From positions 2,528,519 to 2,592,518 of the forward strand of contig CM039512.1 in the NCBI GenBank assembly GCA_022432975.1: a stretch of 64,000 bases of DNA. Direction: 5' to 3'. This document shows positions 33,246 through 45,338 of the stretch, one piece after another. The position numbers were made by a program, and so were the translations under genes. The notes beneath the pieces were generated by a model. That model did no database searches, had not been told where the DNA came from, and saw only the letters and a list, made by a program, of their open reading frames with translations. This stretch comes from Begonia masoniana (taxonomy: Eukaryota; Streptophyta; Magnoliopsida; Cucurbitales; Begoniaceae). Position 1 is the stretch's first letter. Each line of letters opens with the position of its first letter.

Positions 33246-35275
33246 ATGGCCTCGTCAAGTTCTTCGTTCTTCACGTCCCCCTTAACTCCTCTTTCTTCTT
33301 CCTCCCTACCTCTCATTCTCTCTATGAACCAAACGCTCACTGTTAAACTCGACTAAACAACTACCCCGTCTAGAAAATACATATTTTGAACGTCGTCATC
33401 ACAAATTGCCTCGGCAGCATTCTAGATGGGTCGTACCCATCTCGTCCTCTATTTCTAGACTATCTCTCACAAACCCAAAATTTTGTGTTTTTCTTATGGC
33501 AGAGGCACAACAGAGGCACAACCGTCTTGTTATGAGTTTGACTCTTCTCCTCTCTTTCTGAGAGTCTTCTTCCCTAAATCATCCTCTTCAACACTGCTAC
33601 TGAAATCTGGCTAGCTCTCGGCCAAATGTTTGCTTCCTCAGCTTTAGCCAGAATCACCGATCTTCAAACTCAACTTCCCACCACGTCAAAAGATGGTATT
33701 TTTGCTACCTCCTACACTCAAAAAATCACGTCTTTATGCAATACATTAGCAGCTATCGGAGAACCGGTATCTTACCGCGACCAAGTCATTTATTTTCTCA
33801 GCGGACTGGGCAGCGATTACAACGCATTCGTGACCTCCATCATGAACCACGCATATCAGCCATTCCTGGAGGATACTGCCAACCCCTTCTTTCTCGGCTT
33901 TATCTCCGGCCACCGTTTGGACCCTAGATTTTGAAGTCACCCATCATTTCACACCAAATGCCTCTCTATTGCACAACCAAACTCCATACTCTGATTCTAC
34001 TCAAGTAATCACATCCAACAGTAAGCCAATGTCAATTAAGCATTATGGTTTAGCTACTCTTCCTACTTGTAGCCGATCACTGCCTTTGAATTCTATTTTC
34101 ACACACCTCAAGTTGTCCACAATTTGCTTAGTGTCAGCAAACTATGTTGTGATAACTCAGTTTTCATTGAATTTCATTCCACTTTCTTTCTTATCAAGGA
34201 TCAGACTACCAACCAGATTCTTCTCTGGGGTTCCCTTAATAACGGACTCTACCAGATTTCCTCCACTCCCACTGTATTGTTTACTTAAGCTCAATCACCA
34301 GAACCAGCTCCCTCTTCAGCCTGCTCTTCCAACTTGTGGCACCTCCGCCTTGGCCACCCTTCAAATTCTATTTTGAATAGTGTATTAGGTTCATATAATG
34401 TTTTCTCTGTTAAACATACAGAATCTAAAGTTTGTGTAGCTTGTCGTATGAGCTAACCTCACTGTTTTCCTTTTTCAATATCAAACTCTCATGCTTTATC
34501 GCCTTTTGATATTATACACACTGATGTTTGGGGTTCTTCCCTGGTAAATTCAAGTACTGGTGCACGTTATTTTCTTCTATTTTTGATGATTGCACTCGTT
34601 TCATTTGGCTTTATTGTCTAAAATTAAAAAGTGAAGTTCAAACTATCTTTGTGCAATTTCATCGTATGGTTCAAACTCAATTTGATGTTCAAATCAAATC
34701 TATCCATTCCGACTGAGGTGGGGAATTTCAATCCCTCTCTAATATTTTTAAATCCCTAGGGATTCATCATCGTATTTCCTATTCTTATACACAAAATCAA
34801 AATGGAAGAGTAGAGCGCAAAAATCGTCATGTTGTTGAAACCAGCTTTGCTTTTCTTTTCCATTCTTCAGTGTCTCAATCCTTCTGGCCCTATACTTTTG
34901 CCACTACGGCTACTCTAATCAATTTTTTACCTACCCATGTATTAAACCATAAGTCACCTTTCGAATGTTTGTTTCACACTGCCTCATCCTATTTATCACT
35001 ACATGTTTTTGGCTGCTTATGCTTCTCATTGCTTCATCCATTCAATCGCCACAAACTACAATCTCTATCTCTCCTGTGTGTCTTCTTGGGGTATAGCTTT
35101 CATCATAAGAGCTACATTTGCCTAGATCATCTCTCAAACAAAATATACATTACCCGTCATGTCACATTCGATGAATCATCTTTTCCTTTCCCTTCAGTCA
35201 TTCAATCAGCTGCAAGATTACTGTCTTTCGCCATTCTAATACCCTCAATTCCCATTCCTCCCCTCCCTACTCACA
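33246..35275 (+). pseudogene. copia gag, protease and integrase remnant
   Basis: It begins MASSSSSFF, 20 bases from the primer site, and soon hits stops. Recognisable pieces are gag (MNQTLTVKLD, NVVITN, SYRDQVIYFLSGLGSDYNAF), a WHLRLGHPSN-like GAG-pre-integrase in a shifted frame near 34340, and the integrase core pieces FDIIHTDVWG (about 34505) and FDDCTRFIWLY (34575-34610), then SQSFWPYTFATTATLIN. Stops and frameshifts are present throughout. Confidence 0.8.
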
Positions 35276-35280
35276 CTACA

Positions 35281-36107
35281 TGTGATGACCCGGATGTATA
35301 AGTATGTGTACGATGGCCGCACGAACTGGAAACCGAATGGCGGTACGTCCGCGCAGGCGAACCGGAAGGTGATGGGGCGTAAAAATGGGTCGTCACAATC
35401 CCACATCGCTTGAGGAAGTATGTGGAAATGAAACATATGTAAAAAGACCATCCTAACCCAAGATAGCAAGACGCATTTTGGAGCACAATTGGCAACGGAT
35501 CCCATGAGAACTCCGAAGTTAAAAGTGCTTCGGCGAGAGTAATACTAGGTTGGGTGACCGACTGGGAAGTCATCGCCAAACAAAGCCGTGAGGGGAGGAT
35601 ATTGGGTTACGGCCCAATCTCCAAAGCAGACAATATCTTGCTGGGAAAATGGGTCATTACAAATGGTATCAGAGCCTGTACCCAACCAGAAATGTGACCA
35701 ACGAAGATGTTGGGCCCCCGAGGGGGGGTGATTGTGATGACTCGGATGTGTAAGTATGTGTACAATGACTGCACAAACTGGAACCCGGATGGCAGTATGT
35801 CTGCGAGGGCGAACTGGAAGGTGACGGGTCGTAAAAAGGGGTCGTCACAATCTCACATCGCTTGGGAAAGTATGTGGAAATGAAACATATGTAAAGAGAC
35901 CCTCCCAAGATAGCAAGACGCGTTTTGGAGCACAATTGGCAACGGATCCCATAAGAACTCCGAAGTTAAAAGTACTTCGGCGAGAGTAGTACCAGGTTGG
36001 GTGACTGACTGGGAAGTCCTCGCCAAACAAAGCCGTGATGGGAGGATATTGGGCTACGGCCCAATCCCCAAAGCGGACAATATCTTGCTGGAAAATAGGT
36101 TGTTACA
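35281..36107 (+). mobile_element. Cassandra TRIM, two-LTR copy
   Basis: LTRs at 35281-35661 and 35733-36107 (TGTGATGAC to GTTACA) flank a 71-base internal part. It has a perfect primer site, TGGTATCAGAGC (35664-35675), and a polypurine stretch, GGGCCCCCGAGGGGGGG. The target duplication is CTACA/CTATA (35276-35280, 36108-36112). 5S-like cores lie near 35496-35575 and 35940-36020. This is the best-preserved complete Cassandra in the window. Confidence 0.92.
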
Positions 36108-36254
36108 CTATAAACCATCCAACAATCACTCCATTACTTTCTCCTTCTTCCTCCACTATACTCCCTTCTCCCTCCCCCACTTTACTCATTTCTCCTTCCA
36201 CTAGCCTCATCAACCATTGTACACAACCCTCCACTTACTGTCAACGATCACTCC

Positions 36255-37840
36255 ATGAGAACTAGATCCAAGGTAAGAATCTTCAAACCAAAGGCTCTAT
36301 CTATTGAAACCTTACTTGAACCCACCACTTTTAAAAAAGCATCTTCTTGTTCCCATTGGATGAATGCTATGAAAGAGGAAATTTTCGCTCTACAAAAAAA
36401 CAACACTTCACAGCTTGTTTCTCTACCTAAAAGTGCAAAACTTATTAGATGCAAATGAGTCTTTAAAATAAAACTCAACTCTAACAGCTTAGTCAATCGT
36501 CACAAGGCACATTTAGTGGCAAAATTATATCATCAAACAGAAGGTATAGATTATGATGAAACCTTTAGTCCAGTTGTGAACTCACCACCGTTCGCACCAC
36601 ATTAGCGCTAGTTCTCTCTTTTGGATGGATTATTAGCCAACTGGATATCAACAATGTTTTTCTTCATGGCGATCTTACTGACATCGTGTACATGCAGCAA
36701 CCTCCAGGTTTTGTTGATACCTCTTATCCTTCAGCGACATGTTTATTATGGAAATCACTTTATGGAGTCAAGCAATCTCCCCAAGCTTGGTACAACAAGT
36801 TATATACTAGATTGTAATTTTTGAGTTTCTCAGCGTCAAAGTCTGATACTTCCTTTTTCTTCTGCCGTATAAGCAGTTCTATGCTCCTTATGTTAGTATA
36901 TGTCGATGACATTATTCTCATTAGCAAGTCCTCCACTCTTTTGGATCAGTTTCTCATTTATTTACGATCACAATTTATGGTACGTGACCTTGGACCTCTC
37001 AGTTTTTTCCTTTGGATCTCCGTTATGAAGGCTTCTACTACTCTCTCCTTCTCTCAAACTTGGTATATTTCGAATCTGCTTCACAGAGCAAACATAGCGT
37101 CATGCAAGCCGGTTCCCACTCCAATGGTTGTCGGACCAACACTATGAAAACACTCAGGAACACCACTATCTGATGGTTGTTTATATCGTAGCATCGTTGG
37201 AGACCTCCAATACTGTTGTCTTACTAGGTCAGTATAGTCTTTGTTGTCAACAAGGTTTCTCAATTTATGCATGCACATACTGATATTCACTGGCAATCCG
37301 TCAAACGGTATCTCCAAGGTACTTCTTCTCTGGGGATCTTTTTTTCCTCTTCCAGATATGTGAATCTAACATGTTACACGGATGTTGATTGGACCTCGTG
37401 CCCCGATGATCAAAAAAGTAGTAGTGGTTACTGCATTTTCCTAGGCCAAGAACTTCATCTCATGGTTCTCAGCCAAGCAAAAAGTTGTATCTCGGTTTAG
37501 CAATGAATCTGAGTATCGCAGCTTGGCTAATGGAGCGATAGAACTTCTCTGGATCCAATCACTCCTCAAAGAGATTGATATTATGTCCCCTACGGTACTG
37601 GTACTTTTTTACGATAACTTGAGTGCCATTTACCTTGCATCAAATTTAGTTCTCCACTCAAAGTCCAAACATGTCGAAATCGACTATCATTTTGTTTGGA
37701 AAAAAGTGGCTAACAAAACATTGATGGTTCAGTTTACTCCATCAGAAAATCAAGTCGTTGATGCACTCACCAAACCTTTTCCCCCATCTTCATTCACAAT
37801 TTTTAAGTCCAAGATCTTCGACCTACGACTTTGCTCTTGA
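36255..37840 (+). pseudogene. copia reverse transcriptase and RNase H remnant
   Basis: Pieces include TRSKVRIFKPKALSIE (36258), reverse transcriptase with MLVYVDDIILISKSS (near 36890-36935) and FMVRDLGPLSFFL, and RNase H with TDVDWTSCPDDQKSSSGY (37380) and NLSAIYLASNLVLHSKSKH (37618). Multiple stops and shifts (for example 36459, 36818 and 37147) disable it. The frame ends at 37840, directly before the duplicated polypurine/LTR start. Confidence 0.82.
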
Positions 37841-38101
37841 GGAAAGATATTAGTATCAGTATATTATTTATTTAACTATACTTGATGTAAATCGTAATTA
37901 TCACGGTCTTGTTCTTGAGAGAGGATGTTAGTATAAGTATATTATTTATTTAGCTGTACTTAATGTAAATCGTAATCCTCACGGTAACCTGTAGAAAGGA
38001 TGTAAGAGCTTCGTGTTTCTCAAGAACTAAACAGTTTTCTTCTTCCTTCTCTGCTCTCTCTTCTACTTCCTTCTCTACGCTCTCTCTTTCGTTTTCTCTC
38101 A

Positions 38102-39517
38102 AGATGAAAAACTTAGTTGAAATTTTAAGATGTTAGTTTGTGTTTGAATTCGAAGCCCTAACTTTCATGCGGTGTGATTTGATGCTTTGTTATCACAATG
38201 GAAAGGGGAGGTAGTAGTGAGAGTCCACTTGACTCTGAAACCAACCCCCCCGAGAAGAGGAAAGATAGAGTAGTCAAGCAGAGTCTCTCTCACTCGATGT
38301 GAATATGTAAAAAATCTATTTATGTTGTTAGTTCTTAACATATGACGGTGAATCGATTATGGAACTGCAGAATCTCCAGTTGAATTCTTTGTAGAAAACA
38401 GAGCATTTCCGGATTTGATAATGTGAGCTTCATCTTTATGTAGTTGTTCTGCTGAACTTCTTCGCTTGGAAAATGACTCTAAAATGGAGATGAGAGAGGT
38501 GCGTGAGGGAAAATGGGTCCATAATTTAGCCCAAAAATGGTGGTTAAGTCTTTGACTTCTCAGAGATAGTCCAGCTAAGTTTGATTACCCAAGTGACAAT
38601 GTGAGTAAAAGCTGCTGTCTTATTTTATCCTTATTATTGTTTATTAAGTTTCAATATGGATATTTTTGCTCACATTGCATCTCTGCTTGACTTTAGTTAT
38701 TTTTGAAAATGGTGTCACACCATACTCTAATTTCTCATGTTTTCTCTACCTACTTGATTACTCAAATCTTTTTGTTTTTGTTTTGGTTGGACCCTTCATT
38801 TGTGGAATCACGCAAGTGGGTCTATTTTAATTTGACCCACCTAATGTTAACTACAAGTCAATTTCGTAGAATTTCTTGATTTGTTGGTTAGATTTGATTA
38901 AATTAGAGTTGATATTTTAATTTGATGTGTTGTCTGCTTCTTATTTCAATGTTAACGTCAATGGTGTTAGTTTTTTGTTGTAGGTGCAGCGATAATGTTT
39001 ACTTCCGGATGGGGTGGTGTGCAAGTGTATGTATTATTTGACCTTTTTAAATTGGTTATTTTAATGGCATGGCCATGTGGGCTCGAATTTAAAAGTTTTG
39101 CTATTTTCAATCAACGTCTTCTTCCTTGCACAGAGGGAGCGGTGTCAAAAATTAGGTCAAATCCAGGTTTAATTCGTCTCACTTTTTTACCTAAAAGATT
39201 CACTTGGTGGCTCTTTTTGGAGTCATTGACCTGACAATTTAGACTACCTACATTTTCTGATCTTGGAATTAAATGTAGTTGAAAATCAAGAGCTGATCAA
39301 AGTTGGTCAAATTTCAAAATAAATTAGCTTAAGACTTTCTGTCTTCATCCTTAGACTTTCGTTTCAAGGATACAGTTTTTCATAAGACATTGGTATCAGC
39401 CTACCAAGTAAGAACAGGGTAACAGTATGACTTTACCAATTATTTTCAACTGCACTACAGGCTTCGCCAAAACTGGGCGATCAAGAATTCAAAAAAAAAA
39501 AAAGAAAGAATTAGAAT
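38102..39517. other. Intergenic DNA
   Basis: No convincing gene. Short open stretches (for example near 38200 and 38995) lack recognisable domains. The segment just after the copia element continues the locus it split (33046/38107), which was not identified. Confidence 0.5.
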
Positions 39518-41095
39518 TCAATTCTTGTCTCTCATCTTTTTCGCAGATGCGAGAAAATCATCTAGGAATCTGATAGAAGAACCCTTGAAACCATTGTTTG
39601 TATCGTCGTTCTTAGCAGTCTCTATTATCTCCTTCACTTCACCTGCCTTCCTTCTCATCTCTTTTCCTTTCTCTGAGTCTCCCATTACCATCTCGATCTT
39701 CTCAATCAAACATTCATGGCTAATTTCGCACGTCTTCCCTCTCGCAGCCTCTACGCAGACCCCCGTTTTCTCCTGCAAAAGTTTAGTGTTGAAAAACTGT
39801 TCCGCTGCCATGGGCCACCCTATGATTGGGATGCCGTTGCTGAGAGCTTCGAGCACCGAGTTCCAGCCGCAGTGACTGAAAAAGGCTGAAACTGATTTGT
39901 GTGAGAGAATTTGCATTTGGGGAGCCCATTCTTTCACGATCAAACCCTTGCCGGAATGTTTGGTTCGCTCTTCGAATCCTTCTGGCAGCCATTTTTCTGC
40001 GTTGAAGTCGAGGGTTATGTCATTTCCAACAGGAGGCCTAACGACCCAAATGAAGTTTTTGGACATACCTGTTACAGAAACATTCTTGTAAATTCAAATT
40101 AATGATATGATTTTATCAAGAGAAAATATGTAGAAACCTCGACAAAACCAAACACAAATAGTTGAAGTTTAATTACCGTCCAAAGCCATAGCCAGCTCCA
40201 TCATCTGAGAGGAAGAGATTGTGTTCATCGATCCAAACGCTACGTAAAGAACTGAACCAACTGGTTTTTTATCCAGCCATTGCCGACAAGATTCTGGTGC
40301 AATTCCACTCTTTCTACCGGCTCGAGCGCCATGTTCCATTTCCCAGACAACTGGCCCAATCGGCCATACTTCTCGACCAAGCTTTCGTTTAAAATACATC
40401 AACCCTAGTTCATCTAGTTTCTCCACTGTATTTAATAACACTCCATTTGAATCAACCCAAGCGGAAAGATTTTCCCGCATAAAAACCGACCAAGAATCCT
40501 CTCCGGTGGCCTCAGAAATGTTGGTCGGCAGCTGGGTTCTGTGGATTTTAGAAGCTTCTGGGAAATCCAGTAAGAGGAAGTCGTCGGAGGTGGTTTTACG
40601 GTGAGGGAGATTCATCCAAAGAGAGTAATAAACTGCCATACCAAACCCGCCGGCCCCGCTAAAAATGACGTGAAAAATTCCAAGCTCTTTGGCTAAAGTA
40701 GCAGTCCAGCCGAAGAAAATGTCAGCGATGATACAGAGAGGACGGCGGCCATTTTCGCCGGCATTGAGGTTCTCAATCAGTCTCCGAAAATTAGGTTTGA
40801 GAGAAGTGGAAGCTTCCATAAGACGAATAACGAGGTGATAAGGAAGAGTGTCTGAGTTTTCATGTCCGTGCGGAAGGCCATAGTCGGAGCTCCACAATCC
40901 AATTTCTTGGAGTTGAATGGATGAGTGTGAAGGCAGAGATCCTCTCAGACGTCTGATATTCTGAGGCGTGTTGACGAAGACGATTCTATAGTTCTTATTC
41001 TTCCTCTCGATTTGCTCTGCTAGAGCAAAGAAAGGGATGATATGGCCCTGCATCATGAAAGGGAAGATTACGATAGTTTCTTCCTTTTCCGCCAT
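39518..41095 (-). CDS. UDP-glycosyltransferase, UGT92A-like, two exons
   Basis: Family-1 glycosyltransferase that moves sugar from a UDP-sugar to a small acceptor in the cytosol; the acceptor is not predictable here. Exon 1 is 41095-40177 and exon 2 is 40068-39518, with GT/AG borders and a closed phase, giving 489 residues, normal for the family. The N-terminal catalytic His is H18 (MMQGHIIPF), with the partner Asp at about D125 (IIADIFFGW). The PSPG box runs from about W354 (WAPQMQILSH) through SHCGWNS to GWPMAAEQ, with all usual residues including the last Gln favouring UDP-glucose. The overall pattern (MMQGHIIPF, SSQMMELAMAL) resembles UGT92A1. It is a tandem relative of the gene at 42595-44055. 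Confidence 0.92.
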
Positions 41096-41178
41096 TGTTG
41101 GGTTGCAGAAGAAACGAAATGGTTGGTGGAGATGAATTACTTAACAGTAGAAAATCTGGTTGATGACACCTTGAAATA

Positions 41179-42283
41179 GGAAAAAATGCAAAAAAGAGAA
41201 AGAAGTTCGCGAAATAGTCAAAAAAAAAAAAAAAAAAAAAAAGACAAACGTTTGGTTCTAGGCAAAAGAGTAAAATACGTTTGAGAAATAAGGAAAAAAA
41301 GAAAAATCTGGCAATTTTTTGATTTAGGCACGGCGAGAGGCCGGCTGGTCCGATCGACCGGCCGGCCTCTACTTTTTTTAATAAAAAATAAAGGAGAGGC
41401 CGGCTGGTCTGATGGATCAGTCGGCCTCTCCCTTTTTTTTTATTAAAAAATTAATTTTTTTTAATAAAAATAGTAATTTTTTAATTTTTTTATTATTTCT
41501 TTTAATTTAATTTATGCAATAGAAAAAAAAACAATTAAAACAAAAGGGAGAGTCCTCTCCCGGTTTTTTTATTCATTATTGTCTCTATCACCGTCTCCGT
41601 CGTTTTCTCCGTCTCTTCGTCTTTGATGTCGTATGCGACGGCGTCTCCTTCTAGCATCTTGCTTATCAGCCTAGCTTCTGAGAAGTTGCAATTCTCGCTG
41701 ATGGTTTTATTCTACCTCTATAATACGCTGCAGGTCCTCGTAGTGTGTCTGATGTATCAAGTGTATTTCCTGCTGCATGTCATACATCTGACTGTTTGTC
41801 TGCTGCCACCGCTCATACATCTGACCAGCCGGTCTCTCTTATTTTTTTTAATAAAAAAACCAGGAGAGGCCTCTCCCTTTTGTTTTAATTGTTTTTTTTT
41901 CTATTACATAATTTAAATTAAAGGAAATAATAAAAAAATTAAAAAATTACTATTTTTATTAAAAACATTTAAGAGGCCGGCTGGTCGTCGGACCAGCCGG
42001 CCTCTTTTTTATTTTTTTTAAATTAATTTTTTAATAAAAGAAAAGGGAGAGGCCGGCTGGTCCATCAGACCAGCCGGCCTCTCCTTTATTTTTTATTAAA
42101 AAAAGTAGAGGCCGGCCAGTCCAATCGGACCAGCCGGCCTCTCGCCGTGCCTAAATCAGAAAACTATCAGATTTTTTTTTTTTGTCTATTTCTCAAACGT
42201 CTTTCCCTCTTTTACCTAAAACCAAACATTTGTCTCTTTTTTGCCTATTTCGTAAACCTCTTTCTCTTTTTTGCATTTTTCCC
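41179..42283. mobile_element. Foldback Mutator-like element between the two UGT genes
   Basis: A perfect 9-bp target duplication, CTTGAAATA (41170-41178 and 42284-42292), flanks long inverted repeats of about 200 bases each (start GGAAAAAATGCAAAAAAGAG; right end the complement GGGAAAAATGC). Inside are further inverted copies of a GAGAGGCCGGCTGGTC block alternating with poly-A/T, so most of the 1105 bases can fold. There is no transposase. The 9-bp duplication and long terminal repeats fit a non-autonomous MULE. Confidence 0.85.
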
Positions 42284-42594
42284 CTTGAAATATGCCATGA
42301 ACTTTAAATACTTTCCAAAATTACGTCTCCTTTTTTTTCTTAGTTGACTAGAATAAAGTAGTGGGAAAGGTAACGTGCTTTGTCTACGAAACTTTAAGAA
42401 TAAATTAACGGCACGTGTTAATTTTTTTATTTATTTAGCTTATTATTGAGCACTAAGTTTAACATAATGTTTTTATATGAAATTCAAATCAATAATGTCA
42501 CGATTTGAGCATTTTCTCATAATTTTTGAGTTTATTTGTTGACTTTAAGGTATTTGATGACATTTTCATTGTGTCATGTGTAAAACGGTGTCGT

Positions 42595-44055
42595 TTAATT
42601 TCTAGTTCCTGAAAATGCTGTTGTGATAAACTCATCCAACGCGGTAGCTGAAGACCCTCTGTAACCTCCTTCGTCTTTCATGGCGTTTTCGAGGATTGTC
42701 TTCACCCTCAGAGTTTTCTCCCTTACCTCTCTTCCTTTCTCTGTATCGTTCATCAACAGCTCAATCTTCGCCCTTATCTGTTCGTGATTAATCTCGCAGC
42801 TCTTTCCCCGAGCCACCTCCACACAAACTCCAAGATGCTCGTCTAGTTGTTTCACCGTGAAGAACTGCTCCGTCGCCATCGCCCATCCGAGTACAGGGAC
42901 GCCGTGGATGAGCGATTCCATCACAGAATTCCACCCACACTGGGTCAAAAACGCCGATGTTGATTTGTGCGATAAAATCTCCACCTGAGGCGCCCATTTT
43001 TCTATCAGAATCCCTCTATTTTCCGATTTCATCCGCTCTGAAAATCCTTCCGGTAGCCATTCATCGAAGTTGAATTTTGCATTTATGTCGTCGCATTCAA
43101 GCGGTGGCCGGACCACCCAGATGAAACTCTTCCCACTTGCTTCTAATGCCATTGCTAGCTGCATCATCTGAGACTTTGAGGGCGTATTTTGAGAGCCAAA
43201 TGAAACGTACAAAACCGAATTAACAGGCTTCGTGTCTAGCCATGAAATGCAGAGCTCTGACTCAATTTCACCTTCTTTTACAGCTCGGACCCTCTTTCCA
43301 GCCGGTAAAAGAAGAGGCCCGGTTGCCCAAACCGGCCCCTCTCCTTTCTTTCTGAAGTAGTTTAATCCAATCTCGTCAACCTCTTCAATCGTATTGATCA
43401 GCATCGCATCTGCGTTTACGCATTCCTGGAAAATAGCGTTTGAAAAGAGTGAAAAAACGTCTGTCCCGTCTGCAGATTGCAGGCTTTTCGAAAGCTGGGT
43501 TATGTGAATTTTCGAAGCTTCTGGGAAATCAGGGAGTATGAACTCTTCCGATTCCGTTTTCCGGTGAGGCAAATTACGGCAGACAGAGTAATAGCAAGCC
43601 ATCGAAAAAGCTGGAACAACAGAAAAAATGGCGTGAAAAATTTCAAACTCTCGGGCGATTTCAGCACACCAGCTAAAATAGATATCGGTAATGAGGCAAA
43701 TCGTCGCTCCGCCATCTTCTCCCTGGACAATCTCCTCTACCGCCTGTCTGAAAGATGGTTCCAGCGACATTGATGCTTCGAAGAGCGGGAGAATGAGATG
43801 GTAGGGAAGATCACTGGTGTTTTCAGAGTTTGGAGGCAGGCCGAAATCGGTGCTGCAGAAAGGAACTTCTTGGACTCTAATGGCGGAATCGGGAGGAAGA
43901 GAAGCTCTGATTCTCTTAATGTTAAGAGGGGTGTTCACCATTGTAATGCTGCAGCGTCTTCTCTTTTCAATCTGAAGAGCTAAAGCTATGAAAGGGATGA
44001 TATGGCCTTGCGCCATGAAAGGTATCATCACAAAGTGCTCTTTCCGGTCCGCCAT
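42595..44055 (-). CDS. UDP-glycosyltransferase, UGT92A-like, intronless, altered PSPG box
   Basis: Family-1 glycosyltransferase, 486 residues in one exon. The start MADRKEHFVM at 44055 is chosen because it aligns with the start of the neighbouring UGT; an in-frame ATG at 44073 adds six residues. Catalytic His H18 (MAQGHIIPF) and Asp D124 (LITDIYFSW) are present. The PSPG box starts at W354 (WAPQVEILSH) and ends GWAMATEQ. Two usually invariant residues differ: the His before CGWNS is Gln (codon CAG at 42942-42940, about residue 372), and the Pro of GWPM is Ala. The His normally contacts the UDP diphosphate, so donor binding may be weakened or changed. The gene is otherwise undamaged. Confidence 0.9.
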   Translation of the reverse strand: MADRKEHFVMIPFMAQGHIIPFIALALQIEKRRRCSITMVNTPLNIKRIRASLPPDSAIRVQEVPFCSTDFGLPPNSENTSDLPYHLILPLFEASMSLEPSFRQAVEEIVQGEDGGATICLITDIYFSWCAEIAREFEIFHAIFSVVPAFSMACYYSVCRNLPHRKTESEEFILPDFPEASKIHITQLSKSLQSADGTDVFSLFSNAIFQECVNADAMLINTIEEVDEIGLNYFRKKGEGPVWATGPLLLPAGKRVRAVKEGEIESELCISWLDTKPVNSVLYVSFGSQNTPSKSQMMQLAMALEASGKSFIWVVRPPLECDDINAKFNFDEWLPEGFSERMKSENRGILIEKWAPQVEILSHKSTSAFLTQCGWNSVMESLIHGVPVLGWAMATEQFFTVKQLDEHLGVCVEVARGKSCEINHEQIRAKIELLMNDTEKGREVREKTLRVKTILENAMKDEGGYRGSSATALDEFITTAFSGTRN

Positions 44056-44113
44056 TTTCTCAAAACCACTCAAAGTTTTTGAATTCTGGGTTCTGCAACT
44101 TTAGCCCTTGCGA

Positions 44114-44120
44114 ATTTATA
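44114..44120 (-). promoter_or_regulatory. TATA box of the second UGT gene
   Basis: TATAAAT on the minus strand lies about 60 bases before the ATG at 44055, which leaves a short leader of roughly 30 bases. Confidence 0.5.
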
Positions 44121-45338
44121 GAAGATGAAGAAGCTTTCATCTTCATCAACAGATTGCATAAAACTAAATGCAGCAAATAAATGCCATTTTGGTTACGCTG
44201 CACCTCCTCTAAACCCTAATTGAGTCTATTCTCTCTCACAACATTAGGGTTTGGCCAATTTACCCTATTATCTATGTTCTTTCGTTTAGGTTAGCCAAAC
44301 TCTGCCAATTTACCCACTTTTCATTTTGCAATACTAGTTCACTGCATGTAACCTGGACTTAGGGGTCAGCCACAACTAATACCTGTGAGCAAATGTTCTT
44401 TGAATTATTAGCAAAATGGGTCGTTTCGTGATAAAATTTGTTGAATATTTTGAACGGTAAATTCCCTTGAATCCTTGATATCGCTCACGTAATTAATTTT
44501 GCGCTCGATTTCGAACACATCAGTTGGATTGTCTTCTAATCTCCAAAATCATGAATGACATCAAGTGTATAAAGTAAATGAGTCACGGTAACCTCGATAA
44601 GTAATATGACAATTATTGGCAAAATGACGAGATATTTGACGAATTTTAACATAAAAATAGATGTTTTGTTAACGACCCAAAATATAAGATTTAGAGTTTC
44701 AACTGTTGCTTACCACTAAATACAAAGATTATGTTGTACTAAAATTTGTTTAAGGTTTCAATTGTCTCTAATCTCGTAATACATTGATTACATTCCCACT
44801 AATAATATGTGACTTACAACGATGATTGATCAACGGACACTTTTCGACATCGTATCATTCATCATCAACCAACTGTGTTCATAAATTTGAAAAATTGCAG
44901 AAGTTAGATTTTCAGAAAGGGAGACGCTGTAACAAAGTTTAGTGCATGAGTAACGCTGAATTTACTGCAAGAACAACCAACAGACATTTATGTTTATCAG
45001 ACAAAAATGCTACAGTTGGACCAAACCTTGGCCACTCTGCTGTCAGATGGCCCTGCATTTGAGTCAGTGAGTCGTGTTGATAGGTTAGATTAATTCATCT
45101 ACACTAGAATTTCAAGTAGATACTTGAAATATCATCTGATTTTAGCAAAAAAAACATGCCTTGCTGCAGATAACATGATCCAAAAATGGAAGCAGTAAAG
45201 AACAGATTCACAAGTGTTAGAATTTATCATCCTCAATTGATATTATCATGTTAACAATGAATTAACCAGCTCCAACCATGTCTAAAGATCATGGTAAGAC
45301 TCATAATTTCGTCGGTTAAAACACGTAAAAGTCGAAAA
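44121..45338. other. Intergenic DNA
   Basis: UGT promoter side and 3' side of the next gene. No other coding region or repeat was recognised. Confidence 0.55.

Larger units (their letters stand above)
33052..38101 (+). mobile_element. Full-length but decayed Ty1/copia element with nested Cassandra
   Basis: LTRs lie at 33052-33226 (start mutated from TG to TA) and 37926-38101 (start TGTTAGTATAAG). A perfect 5-bp target duplication, AGATG, is at 33047-33051 and 38102-38106. The primer site TGGTATCAAAGC (33227-33238) abuts the 5' LTR. A second partial LTR start at 37849-37903 shows a tandem duplication of the pol end, polypurine tract and LTR start. Stops are far more frequent than in the copia element at 8138-12899, to which its gag is related. 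Confidence 0.93.

Noticed and set aside
38995..39234. 79-codon open frame
   Set aside because: No domain, no splice partners and composition like the surrounding intergenic DNA.
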